The notes below the pieces were generated by a model, which saw nothing but the letters and a program-made list of their open reading frames with translations, was not told the origin of the DNA and searched no databases. A stretch of 64,000 nt of DNA, from assembly GCA_002104905.1 (NCBI GenBank), contig MCFE01000032.1:1-64000 (forward strand). Reading direction: 5' to 3'. This DNA is from Basidiobolus meristosporus CBS 931.73 (lineage: Eukaryota > Basidiobolomycota > Basidiobolomycetes > Basidiobolales > Basidiobolaceae). Each line of letters starts with the position of its first letter. Within the stretch, counting starts at the first letter, position 1. A program made the position numbers and the translations under genes. Of this stretch, positions 1-12,209 are shown piece after piece.

Positions 1-130
1 AGTGCGAGAGCGATATATAAACTTGCCATCTTGGTGACGTGTAAGATATGCGGCCTGTTGAAATTGGTTGCCTTCGCACCTTAAGCTACTCATATAACAA
101 CTTCATTTTGATTACGCAACCAAAAGCCAA

Positions 131-377
131 CAATACACAACCTAGCCATTAGCCAAGTGAAGTCCTGGAAGTTGTGAAATCTCTCCACCCATCCAAGTAA
201 CCCCAAACCAGGCAAATCGCTTCCTGGGGCCTTCTTCAAAACGTTCGCATCGATGATTCTACGAAGCTCGCCTAGAAGCATAAATGCTGTGTTTAAGCCA
301 GCAAGCGAAAATCAGCCTAATTTCTAGCTCTACAAATCACTTCCAATCCTGCCAAAATCTAGCAACATGGTGAGTAC
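131..377 (+). repeat. Very diverged LTR-end-like relic
   Basis: This stretch shares blocks in the same order with the LTR fragment at 32480-32700 (a TTCCTGGGGCC block, then about 140 bases on an AAATCACTTCCAA block followed by AAAATCT-GCAA). More weakly it resembles the right ends of the copia LTRs at 35157-35502 and 53574-53917. Unlike those copies it keeps several CG dinucleotides. I read it as an old LTR remnant in the gene-rich half. The similarity is by eye and short. The rest of 1-904 shows no gene I can support. Confidence 0.3.
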
Positions 378-904
378 AGTGGACGCTTGCAAAAATTTGG
401 TGTCGTACCTAAATATTCATTCACCATCGATGCGATGGCTGTGATAGAATACAAGGTTCGGAACAGCTAGCGAGCACATGTGAGACCAGCAGATTTTCTG
501 TTTACTAAATATCGGTTTATGCATACAAGCGGTGCGGACCGGCTGACTAGCCATCTAGACAACGCGCCTTACACGTGATGGGGATTCCCTTTGTGGATCA
601 TCAAAGACTATTTCATATGAATTCATGAGATGTGACGGAACCTGGTAAACTGAGCTAACCGAAAGCCACCTCAGCACTGCGCCAACCCTTAATGTTGACT
701 AAACGTTGTTTAGACCCTGATATAGAAAACGCATTGGCTGGGTGTATTCCGGGTTAGCTGGCCAAATGGCGAATTGAATTCTGAGCATGTTTACTCACCA
801 AAACTGTAGTTGAAGTCTTGGATCAATCGGTGAGTGACTCTCATTGAGCCAAATATTTAGAGTATCGCAATTGACCGTATCGTGTGTCTTTGTGACTTTC
901 CTCC

Positions 905-1331
905 ATGGGTCTCTTCTTCGGTCAGTATTTATGCAATCCTTCTAACCGGCTGGAGAAAAGCTCCGTGCCGTTGGCACCATGTTCACCTATGCTAACTCCT
1001 TGGTTTCTCACCGATAGGGATTCAACCAGCCAATGTATGCATTACCTCTATACCATATGATTGCCCAAGCTGCCTGAAAACTGGCTCGGTTCGACTAACC
1101 AGAACCGATGAACACTTGACCCTTTTATCCTTGCCACTCTTCACCTTCCAACAAGGACAGGACCCACTATACTTATGCCAGAGGTGCAAATGGACCGGTA
1201 AGGAACTTAAACTTACGGAAGAAGAAATGAGGATCCGTGACAGATTACGTTGTGGAAGTTGTGGTACAAAGTTCGAGAACGACCGATACAGGTACTGTCC
1301 CTATTGTGGCTTTCAGCGTGAAGCAATGTGA
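905..1331 (+). CDS. Small zinc-ribbon protein, two exons
   Basis: The gene is join(905..920,1018..1331), 109 residues. The first exon has only five complete codons (MGLFF) and ends at a GTCAGT donor. The intron carries a TGCTAAC branch site and ends in GATAG. The protein has a first CxxC (DCPSC), a hydrophobic LLSLPLFTF stretch, a second CxxC (LCQRC), then a further CGSC and CPYC pair near the C-terminus. The layout CPxC, L.RT.....L...PLFTF, CxxC resembles the fungal zinc-ribbon family with a short N-terminal MFF-like segment. The function of that family is not established. AATAAA at 1346, just after the stop, is a likely polyadenylation signal. The gene is convergent with TSC2. The start was chosen because the spliced frame is continuous; family assignment is tentative. 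Confidence 0.7.
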
Positions 1332-1756
1332 GCGTGCAACTGGCCAATAAACCACTCCATCAACCCACCACTGGCTCCACATTTATCCTGGCAGGCTTGG
1401 AAGTGGGCTTAGGGTAGTCGACATATATGTGCTAGTCCAAAACTCTTGAAGTTCTCTTTATTGTCATGTTTAGCATTTGTAGAGTCACAGGTCTGTGCGG
1501 TCTACGTCATTCTTAACCTCTCGCAAAAAGAACCTATATTAAACCCCCCCCCTCCCTCCCGTGGGAGCTGTGCATGCTTGTCTTGTCTGGAGAATTTCAT
1601 TGCGCTCTAACCAAGAGTCGGTCATTCAAACTCATCTACATACAGTGTGAAAATAAAATGATAGTGGAATGGAGAATTGAGCTAGTATATACGTGTAGAA
1701 TCTTGTACAATGGTCTTTAATCACTACACCATCAAGAGTCCGATGGAGCCGCGGAT

Positions 1757-4700
1757 CTAGGTGAATCGGGTGAAGTCCAGGATGGATTCCAACCCCATTA
1801 CACCTTGGTTGGATTCCTCGGGGCTGGCGGAGGCAGTGTTCTTTTCCATTCGCTCCTTAAGTCGCTTGATCTGGCGGAGTCGTTCTTTCCAGTTGGACAC
1901 GTACTCCATGCGGCCGCCACCACCGCTTTGAAGGAATACCTGGGCGAAGATGTTGGCGTGGAGTGCTATCTGACGAACAAAGAAGGGGAGCGAGACTGCT
2001 GACAGGATCTTGAATTCCGAGATCGGTGAGATCTCCGGCATGTCCTGACGAAGTTGAACATACACCTTGTAATGCTCATCTGTGGCCGCAGTGCTCAACT
2101 GCTCTTTAAACAACGGCTCGATCACGATATTCACAAAGTTGAATTGCCCGGGAATCGTGTCAAAGCGGTAGTTTTTCCCGGAGTCGTTGTACACCACCGA
2201 GACGAAGTCATTGCCGATGTGTCGTTTCTTAGCAGTGCACTGCGGGTCAGTCTGGGGGTTGGAAGGCATCAAGGTGGTCGCGTGGAAGATGATCTGGGTG
2301 ATGTCGTCTTTCCAATAGTACGCGAACTCCCCGTCAAAGTCGTTCTCTGTGTCAAGACCGCCTGTGTAGATCTCTTTGCAGTTGTTGAGTCTAAAGACTG
2401 TTCCGATGCTTGCCAAAAAGCGTAGATAGCTCGGCGAACCGCATGTGTTGTTGAGGATCTCGACCTCGTTGGTTTGGCCCTTCCCTACGTACACAATTCC
2501 AACCTTGTGGAAATCAACCACCGGAGTACGATCTAAAACCCCCAGGGCTCTACCGGTGGCATCGTCATCCGGCAGCAGAAGCGGAAGATCCTTTTGCTTA
2601 AGTTCCGGGTAGGGAAGCATCTGCATAAACATGAATGCTGGGTCGAAAGAAGGATCCTCGTTGCGATGGGATTTCGATCTGGATGTATCGGTGATGACCT
2701 CACTCACCAGGGAAGTGACTTTTTCCTGCTCCACTCTGCCTTGCTCCGTCTGATCAGAGGTGCTCGAGTTGATGTGTGATTGCAGAGTAAATGGCAGGGC
2801 AAATCTTCCGAAGGGCTGGGCAGCGGTCTCCGCAAGAGCATCCGACTTCGAGGCGGAGTCGCTGGATGAACTGATTGTTATTTCTTCACGAGAATTGTCG
2901 TTGGATTCACTAAAATAACATTGAATAAAAGCGGTTGAACACACTGGGGCATATCAAATACAGCATATGGCTAATCTTACCCCTCGTCCTTGGAGTGTAT
3001 GGTTGGCGATCCTTCCGTACTCGTGTCTACTGGCTTTACTTCATCCCCGTCGACAGGCTCCCAATGCATCATGAGTAGCGCCGGAAGATAAGCAAAGTCG
3101 AAGTCTTCTAACTTGTGCTTGTTCTGTAAGCGGGTCATCATAGAGAAGTTCCCTGATGGTCGACGCACTAGTATCTCTCCCCAACCGAGGTATTTCGAGG
3201 ATCGGAAGGTTACGATCGAGGTGCCGTATACCCAGCTTCTGGTTACAGTCTTTGAAGGGTCGAGTAAGATGTCAGTGATGAAGGACTTCTGAGGCTTGGG
3301 GTACGAGTTCGCATAGGAGTAACGAGTGAGCATGTCCACACATGTTTCCGTCAACTCATCCAGCTGCTTGTTACGCTCGTTCGCAATCAGCAGGCCACGA
3401 ATGATGAAGGATACATACTTCCTTCGGTCCGGAAGTCTAAGACTCATGAACCAAACGTAAATGACGTGATATGCCAGCACCAAAACGTACTGAAGGAGCG
3501 CGTGATTGCCCTGCTGAGGTGGGGTGTTAATCGATCCATGGGTGGAGCCACGAGGACTTGTGACTGGCGATTGCGGAGCATTTTGGCTAGTGGCCATGGC
3601 ATTGTTGTACTGGATGTATTGCAATGCAATGCCGAAAACCCTCTTGAAATCACTTTCCACGAAGTTGACGTAGAGGTTAGGAAGGCGCGCTAGTGCTGAG
3701 AGAAATTCCAATATGTGAACACTCATTGCGGAAGTGGACATCACTTGGGATAGCTTGATCAGTGTACTTGGCAACAACTTGGTCATGGACATGGGTAATT
3801 CGTAGCAGCACACATTCAGCGCATGGATACAAAGCTTGGCAGTCTGAGACCATTTTTGCAAGCCGATTTGGAAGGTCAGGATGATTTCGTCTTGTTGTGC
3901 TTTGTTGAAAAGGCGGCGATACCCCACAAGCACGTAGAGGATTTTGTATGCCATGGCGTACACGTCGCCTCGCTTCAGGTTGCCGGGAAGGTTGACATTG
4001 TGGTTGAGGAGCTGTCCGTTCATTATCTTCGAGCAGAGCTTGCTCCGTAATGCGTTCAGTTCAGATGACTCACCGTGGAACAGTTGTTTGCACGTCAATT
4101 GATTAGGCAAATTGGTAAATATATGGGACAGGATAGGCCAGTCATTTTCCGATTCAATGATAGTGGTGATGGCAGCAAGATAACGCCCGATTGGCAAAGT
4201 ATATGAAGACGAGGCAGGATTGTCCGGCTCAGGCCCATCCATATGGTCATCGTGTGCTGAAAATGGTGTGAAGTTAGAGTAGATATCCTCCGAGATTTCA
4301 GCAGTCGGCAGCGGACCAGACGCATCAGACGTAGGAATCGGCGAGTTCGCTAGAGAAAGGCTGGCCTCAGTCGAGAGGGGAGGGTTGTGTCTGGTGGGTA
4401 GGCCGGATTGGTCAATGTAGATTCGATATTTCGAGTTGGCTCTTAGAAGCGTCAGGCCCTGAAGGGCTATCACCCGAATGGGGGATTCAACGTTAGCACT
4501 GGTGACAATATCTAGCAGGGTAGTAAACAGACTGAGGCATTGTTTGGGATTGGATAGTGTCAAGGTCCGTTTGAAAAGATGGACCAGCTCAATGGCATAT
4601 TTCACAAGGGTATCCCCTTCGTTGGGCTTCTTTCCACCCAACTTCTGGAAAGCGGATGATGTTGTCAAGCCCAAGGCAGATGAAGAAAGGGAGTTGGATC

Positions 4701-6543
4701 TATTCAGGGTACGCCTGGTATCCGATGTACCCGAAGAATCGAGGCTAGACTTACGCTGGAACTTCGACAGCTCTCCAAAGGCCGATTCGATAAAGAGCTG
4801 AAGAAGCCGCTCAAAGAATTGGTCGTCAAGCTCGGTCATCGCATCAAGCAACAAATTCATGATTGAGATTCGGATCTGCGGAACTTCCTCCGTCTTCATT
4901 TTGTTAAATATAGGCAATAAGATTCCGTTCATGAAATCTTGGTAATAGAACTCCTTTACGGCATGATACACGTCCGCCACAATGTTCAGCATGCGTTCAC
5001 GAAGTACCACTCGCTCTTCGTTATGATAGAATGTCTGAGTCGCCTCTACCAGCTGCTCAAGCCAATCTGGGGATGACGGATAGAAAGCATGGTCTGAGGC
5101 ATAGTAATTCATCAACACCAAAGCGGAAGAAGTCGGTAAATATTTACGAACTGTCTGCAAAGTTTTGATGAGTCGTGTCACAGGCCCCGAGAACGAAGAG
5201 CCAGTATGTAGGCCTTGGATTTCGACAATTGTCTTGCTAAAGACAGTTAATATTAAAGTGAGGGTGCTTGGACTCACTTCCTTAGCGAGGATATCCGCAT
5301 CAAGAGTGCAGATCTGATTGCTGGAATGCAATTGTACATCAGTCACATAGTAACAAACGTACTCTAGAATGTCAAACACCACGTCCCACTCTATAGTCGA
5401 GAGGCTTTCTGATTGCTTTTTCACTAAACGGTGGACATTGAGCAGTATATCGTAATCGACTGACGACTGCTTGAATTGCAGTGCCTCTCGCATTGCAATA
5501 AGCGGTGTTGATACGGGAACCGAGAGTCCTTCCACTGCTTGTGACCCCCACGTGGCCATACCTAGGAAGAAAACCGCGCCTCGCAACAATGGCACCAATT
5601 CAAAGTTCGACTTATCTTTCAAAATACTGCATAATATTTTGACTGTATTGTGGGCACAATGGCTTCTCAATAGATTGCGCACAATATTCCAGGTCGCAAG
5701 TGAGAACTGGCTGATGTTTACATTGCGGCAGCAAGTTTCCACATACACCTTAAGGCAAGATAGAGGAACATAGCCATAACGAATGATGACATCGAAGAAG
5801 TTGATACAGAGCTGGATGTCATCAAGACTCTTAGTGGTGTTTGAAACCATGCACACCTCGTTGATAAGCACTATGATTTCGCGCTCCTCAAGTGAGGTGA
5901 AGTTGAATTTAGCTATGTTGTTGAGTAGGCTGAAGACGCTGATGAAATGCTTCTCAGGATCAGGTAACGACGGGTCCATTGAGAGAGAGGTGTGTTCTTC
6001 TGGCAGACTGCGTTTGAATTGAGCTTTCTGAAAGGCAGACATCAACCAATCGAGAAGCAATCGGGTGATGTTTTTTTCAAAGTGTGTGATATCACGGCCG
6101 TCTCGGGTGAGCTCTTGCAGGGCCTTGAGTTGAAAATCGCAATCTTCCCAAATATCATGTGTACAGATGGCATCGTAGAAAGAACCACGTGCCATACCAA
6201 GATGCTCAAACTGAGTGTGAGTGCATACAATGACGAAATTGAACGTTGCATGTCTAGCTTCTGTGGGCATATCTTTCTGGAGAAACCCTTCCAAGTATAC
6301 CCACAGCTCAGCAACATCATTAAGTATGTAATTCTTCGCGGTGTTGGTCAACTCCTGGATGATCTTTATCTTGGAGGCTAGCGGAATATTGGAGCTAAGT
6401 TCTTGTGAAACAATTTTTTCATTTAGAACATCATTAGTGGCTATCGGCTTTGGGAGTGACCTGAGAGAGCTATTCGAAGCCCGCGGGCCAAACATCCGAA
6501 AAAACCCGAACCGCTGAGATTTCTCCTGTTTAGATGGATTCAT
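1757..6543 (-). CDS. TSC2: Tuberin, RapGAP subunit of the TSC complex
   Basis: The gene is complement(join(1757..2909,2981..6543)). A single 71-base intron with donor GTAAGA and acceptor TTTTAG gives a 1571-residue protein. The N-terminal half is an alpha-helical HEAT-like region of tuberin type. The C-terminal part holds a Rap/Ran-GAP domain starting near VDFHKVGIVYVG and containing HIGNDFVSVVYNDSG around residue 1,420, where the Asn is the catalytic asparagine thumb of this GAP class. A Ser-rich linker lies just after the intron. Known role of the family: with TSC1 it stimulates GTP hydrolysis by Rheb and so restrains TORC1 at the lysosome/vacuole. Fission yeast has it and budding yeast lacks it. 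Length is somewhat below human tuberin. No break was seen. Confidence 0.97.
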
Positions 6544-7648
6544 AAAGAGGCTGCAACAGACTCAACTATGTTTCACTAGAGTTGTTCTTGGAGGTGCTAA
6601 AGATAAGGGAAGAAGGATTCTTATATTGTGTACCTAAAAGATATTTGGTCTAAAGCCCAAGTTGAACATTAAATTCGTGAGATTTGGTGTAGCTGATACA
6701 ATGCGTATGTTAACTTGTGATTTTTTATTCGATCATGTGATTTCGGCGAAGCATAATTTCCATGATGTTGCAAAACCAGTAACAGGTCAACTCTAAGCAA
6801 TAAGGTATTGGGAATGTATGACAACATCACGATGAGATCAAGCAGAATTCCTGATTACCATTATTTACTATCGGTTGATGTACAATCAAGAACATCATGT
6901 TGATATATCTACTATAGTAAGTAGATAGCAAGGCCGTTTGCCTCTACTGGTTTGGGCTATGTTGCTACACTGACTTTCCGAATACCTGGACCAAAGAGAC
7001 TGTGCCTCTTGCCTTCTGGTTTGGCAAGGAGATATTCAAGGCCACAGTCCCTTTCTCATTTCTTGGGGGTTTCATACGAGATCTTACTCGAGTTTTTTTA
7101 AGCCACTTGACTACAAACATCTCAAAAAAAATAAAGCCCAGTTTCGTATGAGAACTTGCTAGGATCCATTTACACTTGGGTCTGGCCAGTCCCTTGGAAG
7201 CTCCTATAACAATGGAAAAGGGAAGAAAGACCTCCGAAGGGGAATCGTTCAATTGTATGCTCAAATAATAGGAGTGCAACTATGTCGATATTGGACGGAA
7301 GGCAGAAATTCACCATGATATATCATATTATTCCTCTGTGAAATCCCTTATTTGGTATACAGAAATCCATGAATACATGCATGTTTCGCATGACCCCTCG
7401 CCGAGGAATATTCTTGCCAAAAGGACCTCGGCCTCACTCTATAACACTGGGGCCTCTCACAGCTAGAATTACCAACGAAAAGATGAACTTTCACCAGGTA
7501 TACGTCACTTATCCTATATCATGATGCACATTAACGGTACACTGCAAGATACTAGCTCTGGTTTATTGCTCAAGTGCAGGTGACAGTGCTGGCGGCCCGA
7601 AGGTGGGTATGAAAGCTCTTTATATGGTAGAGGGTGCTGAGGAACAGA
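6544..7648. other. Intergenic region between TSC2 and SWT1
   Basis: This 1.1 kb holds the TSC2 upstream region and the region downstream of SWT1. A 104-codon minus-strand frame at 6965-7279 has no recognisable domain and no spliced extension I could justify, so I do not call a gene. Confidence 0.5.
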
Positions 7649-9517
7649 TTATGGGCATTCTATTTTGGACAACTCGTGAGACCAAAGAAATATCAATGCA
7701 TTTCTATTAGGCGAATCTCTTTGAATCTGTAAGACGTATTCGAAATCGTAGAGTATACGGTTAACATCCTTCTTGTATATGTATCCGAGGTTGAAATCTT
7801 TTAGTCTTTTCCATTGTTTGAGGAAACTAGAGATATTGTATACACAGGTATCCAGTGCTCGTTTGTTTGCAAAAGTGTCACTAAATACTGCATGGTAGTG
7901 CTTTTGTAGAAGCACCAGTAGATCCTCAATTAGCCATGGTGGCTGCTTACTAACGATGACGTTCCAATCTGGGCCGAGGGAGCTTTCGAATTCCGTTAGG
8001 ATCCCAGAAGCAAGGACTACATGTAACTGCTTCAGGATAACATCCACGACGAAGTAAAGTTGATCGAGCGGGTCATTCGATGCGTAATCCCACCGCGGAC
8101 TCATGTCAATGCAGATAACCGGTGGTTGGATCGAGCACACTCTGTCTGCCAGTGTGTTGACTGCCAACAGTACCTCTTCAGGACTACTGTCAGTATAACC
8201 AAGCGTAGCTTTACCAGAGATTCGCGAAGTAGAAACAATGGGTGTGGCTAATTCGCGATTGACGTTACTTGCAAGCGATGGGCCAGCATTCAATAGAGCT
8301 CGGGAAGGTAGGGACTCCAGCGCATCCTCCATATCAATGTCCTCGTAAGGTATCAGTGGATCCTCCTGCAATAATCGAGAACTTGTCAGATCAACAGAGA
8401 GGAGCATCTAGACAGTCGGACCTCAAACCTCGTGAGCTAGCTTGGAATCCGAAAATGTGTTTATTGAAGGCTTCTGTACATATCCCGCTGGGAGATATTC
8501 TTGGAAGAGCTCGAGCGGCGTCTGTCGCCAAAAACTACAAGACCGGATCTCATGTACCATGGCCTTGATGCACAGGTTTTTGTCATTAGACAGCAATACT
8601 AGCGGACAGGAGAAAAAGGCCTCAAAATATCTTCCATTCGATAAAGTCAGCAACAATGATATCGAGTAATTAGGCATTCGCCTAGCCTAACTAGTAGAAA
8701 TAAAATCAGCAAATGTTACCTGCAACAATCTAGGATTTTATCGTCGTTGCTCTGTGAGGAATCTTTAGAGCGAGTGGTTTGGCAAGGCAAGTGGTTTGAA
8801 AGGTTACCTCAACTTTTGTGTCCATCACTTCCGACAGCTTTTGTCCACGTAAAGAGCCATTAGTCTGAAAACGTTTATACAGAAAATCGATTGCGTCCCG
8901 CGCCAATACAGCAAGGTCAGGTGAGTGAGCCGAGTTATCTGATTTGATTCCGTTTGCTTTCTATCCACGAGAATGAAAATTCCAGCAATCTGTACTCAGG
9001 AAAGATTGAAGTCTATAGGAATACCTTCAAACCATCTAGCTCCCAGATAACAACCGAGGGAATAACTACTAATACATCCCCACGTTGGTCGGCTGAATCC
9101 ACGAGCTCCGAAAAGAACTTCAACTGAGATATGAGATAATTTGTATCTGCGACGACGACCCCTGAAATCCCAAAGCAGTCAGCCTCGAGGTTTGACTTCT
9201 GTGTCTTTGATTTCTCGTTATCTTTTTATGCTCCAAAGATTTACAGACAAAACTCAAACTTACACTGACTTGATCCGACTTGTTCGTAACAAGTTGAGAT
9301 TCCTCTGGGATAAAAGGTAAATGGCGTATTTCAGACACTTGGTTAGCAATGCCTTCTATTACAATAGGATCATCCATGTCCATGAAGGAATTCTGTCCAA
9401 AATTCATGACTGTATTGAAACCAACCACTCTCTAATAATAACTAGCAGCCAGGATTTATACACACCTAACTGAACACAGTGGATCAAAGAAGTTCAATTT
9501 CATTGGCTCCTCACGAG
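7649..9517 (-). CDS. SWT1: SWT1-like PIN-domain nuclear endoribonuclease, multi-exon
   Basis: Exons reconstructed on the minus strand are 8365..7649, 8630..8428, 8751..8720, 8960..8808, 9161..9025, about 9430..9289 and about 9517..9467. The middle exons spell a PIN nuclease domain: VVVADTNYLI (first Asp), VIPSVVIWELDGLK, a LARDAIDFLYKRF helix, RGQKLSEV, SNDDKILDCC and VLLSNDKNLCIKAM. These supply the acidic active-site residues. The last exon (239 codons) is a helical C-terminal domain as in Swt1. Family role: Swt1 cleaves nuclear transcripts in mRNA quality control at the pore. Internal junctions from 9161 downward keep frame with introns of 56-109 bases. The junction upstream of 9161 needs a non-standard GTGTAA donor, and the 5-prime end is unresolved, so the true start lies in or above this span. 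Confidence 0.85.
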
Positions 9518-10402
9518 CTGGTGAATTGGTGCGGTTGATCAGTATGCATACTAGGGTAAACGTTGATTAAAGATCGTCCGAGCCTTTAACCAACCCATTG
9601 GCCTTGATTCAAAACCATCGTTCATAAACTATTCTTACCTTCCCGCTGGTAACGATTGTGCTAACGTACAGGACCTGATGCTTCACAGATAGGCTATCAG
9701 GGCTCGTCCATTGAGGTTTAAACCTCGTTAATATACGAGACTTTAGATTCTGGGCACACCATTGATTGGAAATCTGGGGCCCTCTCACGCTCAAGTTATC
9801 GGCTGTCCTTTCCTTGAACGTAAATAACGAAAGTGCAGGTATGCACCTAGAAATAATGCCTGTTGCGCTTACGAACGCAAAAAGAAGCTTGCCTGTCGAT
9901 CTGGGTTCCATTAGATATCATGTACGGCTCCCGAGAATGACCAAATCCAGCCAACTAACCTCCTTTGCGATACAATGTGCTTTTCCATTCAAATCCCATT
10001 TATTGGAGAAGATTACAAACAAGGGATTTCATAGAGATGAAAGGTAAAATGTGAAGTTGCCAAGCAAATACTGCCTACACACATTTTAGAACCAGCGTGT
10101 GATCTATAGACAGTGAAGAGGAATACGCTTCACTTGACATCCGGTCGTAACCACGCCCCCATAAGCAGCATGGTTCCGATGGATTCAGTGAAAAATACGA
10201 TAACCGTTCAGAAAACAGGGTTTGAGAAGCCATTCGATCTCTAGGTTATTGCCTGTGTGCCCATGTTGACAAAGAGGTCACTTAAAGGAAATGGCCCGAG
10301 CGAATATGCAAAATGTGAAAACAAAATGACTGCTTATGTACTGTACGCAAAAGAAAGAGAATACGAGAGAAGATTTGGTTAGCTATGTTCGTTGCGTATG
10401 AC
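9518..10402. other. Region upstream of SWT1; possible 5-prime exon
   Basis: A minus-strand open stretch at 9911-9640, starting at an ATG and closing at a good GTAAGA donor (GGGAAG then GTAAGAA), could be the first coding exon of SWT1, whose N-terminus is poorly conserved. I could not join it in frame with certainty. From 9912 to 10402 I see no gene. Confidence 0.35.
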
Positions 10403-10943
10403 TCAGTCTACGTCTATTAAGAGATTTCGCTCGAGTATGTATTGACCCTCTTTATAGCGTTGGCTCTCTTCGTACGCTCGTACCTGTATGGATTGTAAAT
10501 AACAAACGAGGGAGGGGTTATCAGTGATATTTGATCCTTACATATCTCCATCCTACTACGCGCTGACATTTGGAGCAGGATATATCTTTAACAAGATGCA
10601 GGCCGGTTGTCATAGGGCGTTCAATTTCCTCTCCTTCTGTCACATTTACACTGAATAATATATGAGAATCATGGTAACTAGAGCATACGCATTAGCACTT
10701 ACACTTTCATGAAAAGATACGCTCGACCATATTGTCCCTGAAATGCCTGGGAAGTAAAAGGTTTAGGTGCTGAATACATGGAGTTACGGCGGAAGCAGGG
10801 CTCCAGCATTCATCCGGCAAGCTTATGCGCCGATGCAAACCTACCTTGGAAACCAGGCAATCCATAGTGGACAGGTGAGTTTTGCAGTCTTTACAACCAA
10901 AGATTCTATTTCCAGAAAGAAAGGTTTTGGGTGCAAAGCCCAT
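10403..10943 (-). CDS. Yippee-like zinc-binding protein, four exons
   Basis: The gene is complement(join(10403..10483,10542..10650,10703..10746,10845..10943)), 110 residues, the usual Yippee size. The sequence runs from FLSGNRIFGCKDCKTHLST through AFQGQYGRAYLF, RPMTTGLHLVKDI, SCSKCQRVVGWRY and YKEGQYILE to the stop. The two CxxC pairs, CKDC and CSKC, separated by about 50 residues, are the Yippee zinc site (a Mis18/cereblon-like fold). Budding yeast Moh1 and animal YPEL proteins belong here. Moh1 is associated with the GID/CTLH ubiquitin ligase, but the molecular role is not settled. All donors are GTAGG or GTAAG type and every junction keeps frame. It is divided into four exons although only 333 coding bases long. 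Confidence 0.95.
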
Positions 10944-12209
10944 TTTAGGAATACTCTAATAAAGAAGGGCAACGAGGAAAACAGGGACAGAGAAGCTTGC
11001 TGTACAAATGGGCAGGGCTTTCAAAAGGGGTGATTGGGGAAAGTAGTCAGGACTCGAGGGTGCTGTCAGATATAGTTTCAGGCTCTCCTAGAAAGTGCAG
11101 TATATAATATATAGCTAGAGCCGATTGTAGTGGACTGGGAATCGTCACCAATAACTGGCAAGGGCGCTAGGTGACTGAGAAAGAGAGGCAGTAGACTTCG
11201 GGAGATATTAGGAAAGAGGCTTAGACTTGGATGAAGGTTCGAATTTAAGCAAAGAAATAGATGAGCGCAGCACTAGGGCAATGGGCAAGGGGCTTCCACA
11301 CAGAGGAATGGATCATTCAAGCCAGTAGTGTCACACCGAAATTCCGAAAAGATTGTAGGAATCGGGGTCTACATTAGGGGAACATGACTGTGGAAAAGTG
11401 CAATCTTGTGACGGTTATGCTCGTTCGTTGATTTGACGGCGGCTCTGTTTTAATATTTTACAAATAGCAATTATACTTTCATGCAAGTTTAATCCATCTC
11501 TTCACATTGTTTCAATCGATGATTATTGTGTGCTGGCGATTCCTACAGCAGCAGATTCCTAATATTGCTGATAATCCGCGCCAGCATTGATCACCAGAGC
11601 CTGTGTACATTTGTGTCAGGATGAGTAAAAATACATCAATTCATCGCGGGCAGCCAATGGCGTGGAGTGGCCTTGCAGGCATCTGGAGGCTCTCTTCCGC
11701 CAGCTCTTAAGCAGTAATGGTGCACGACTCAAGTGGAGTGACCGCAGCAGCGATCTCCTTTCATTGATCTTCACCAAGCATCACCCGTAATTCAGATACA
11801 CCAACTCACATGGATGACTTCATGCAGAAACCCTTGCCGACCTCACCCACGTCTCCACTCCGAAACCATTCTGGGTATCATCGGACCAAGCCGCGGCCAG
11901 CCTATCATCAGTGGGCGATGTGCCAGCAATCGATGGATGCGATTAGGCTGACCAGGCTCAACACACACTCAACACGTCCAGTGTGGCTGAGCATGGCATG
12001 GTGCGGCGTCCCGCAAGCATCGGGAAATTACCGCACTGAGTCGTCGGAGCAACGATGAGCACATGAGAGCCTATGCTTGCTGATAGTCTGAGATAGGGCG
12101 ATTTATTTGCTTTGATTGGTTTAGAGTGGAATCTAGGATATTCCTTCAAGAGGATTCATGGTGATAGCTAATACAGTACAGTGGTGCCCTGGGAGAGGAC
12201 ACCGGCCTA
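10944..12209. other. Intergenic region between YPEL-like gene and VPS36
   Basis: These 1.27 kb include the promoter side of the Yippee-like gene and the downstream side of VPS36. Short open frames on both strands have no domain similarity I recognise and no convincing splice extensions. I see nothing to annotate. Confidence 0.5.

Noticed and set aside
1805-2779. Several plus-strand open frames opposite TSC2
   Set aside because: They are antisense shadows of a long coding exon with no domains or splice signals of their own.
6965-7279. Minus-strand 104-codon frame as a gene
   Set aside because: It has mixed composition, no domain and no consistent intron structure.
11230-11260. GGTTCGAATTT as a tRNA B box
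   Set aside because: No A box, cloverleaf or acceptor stem could be built around it.
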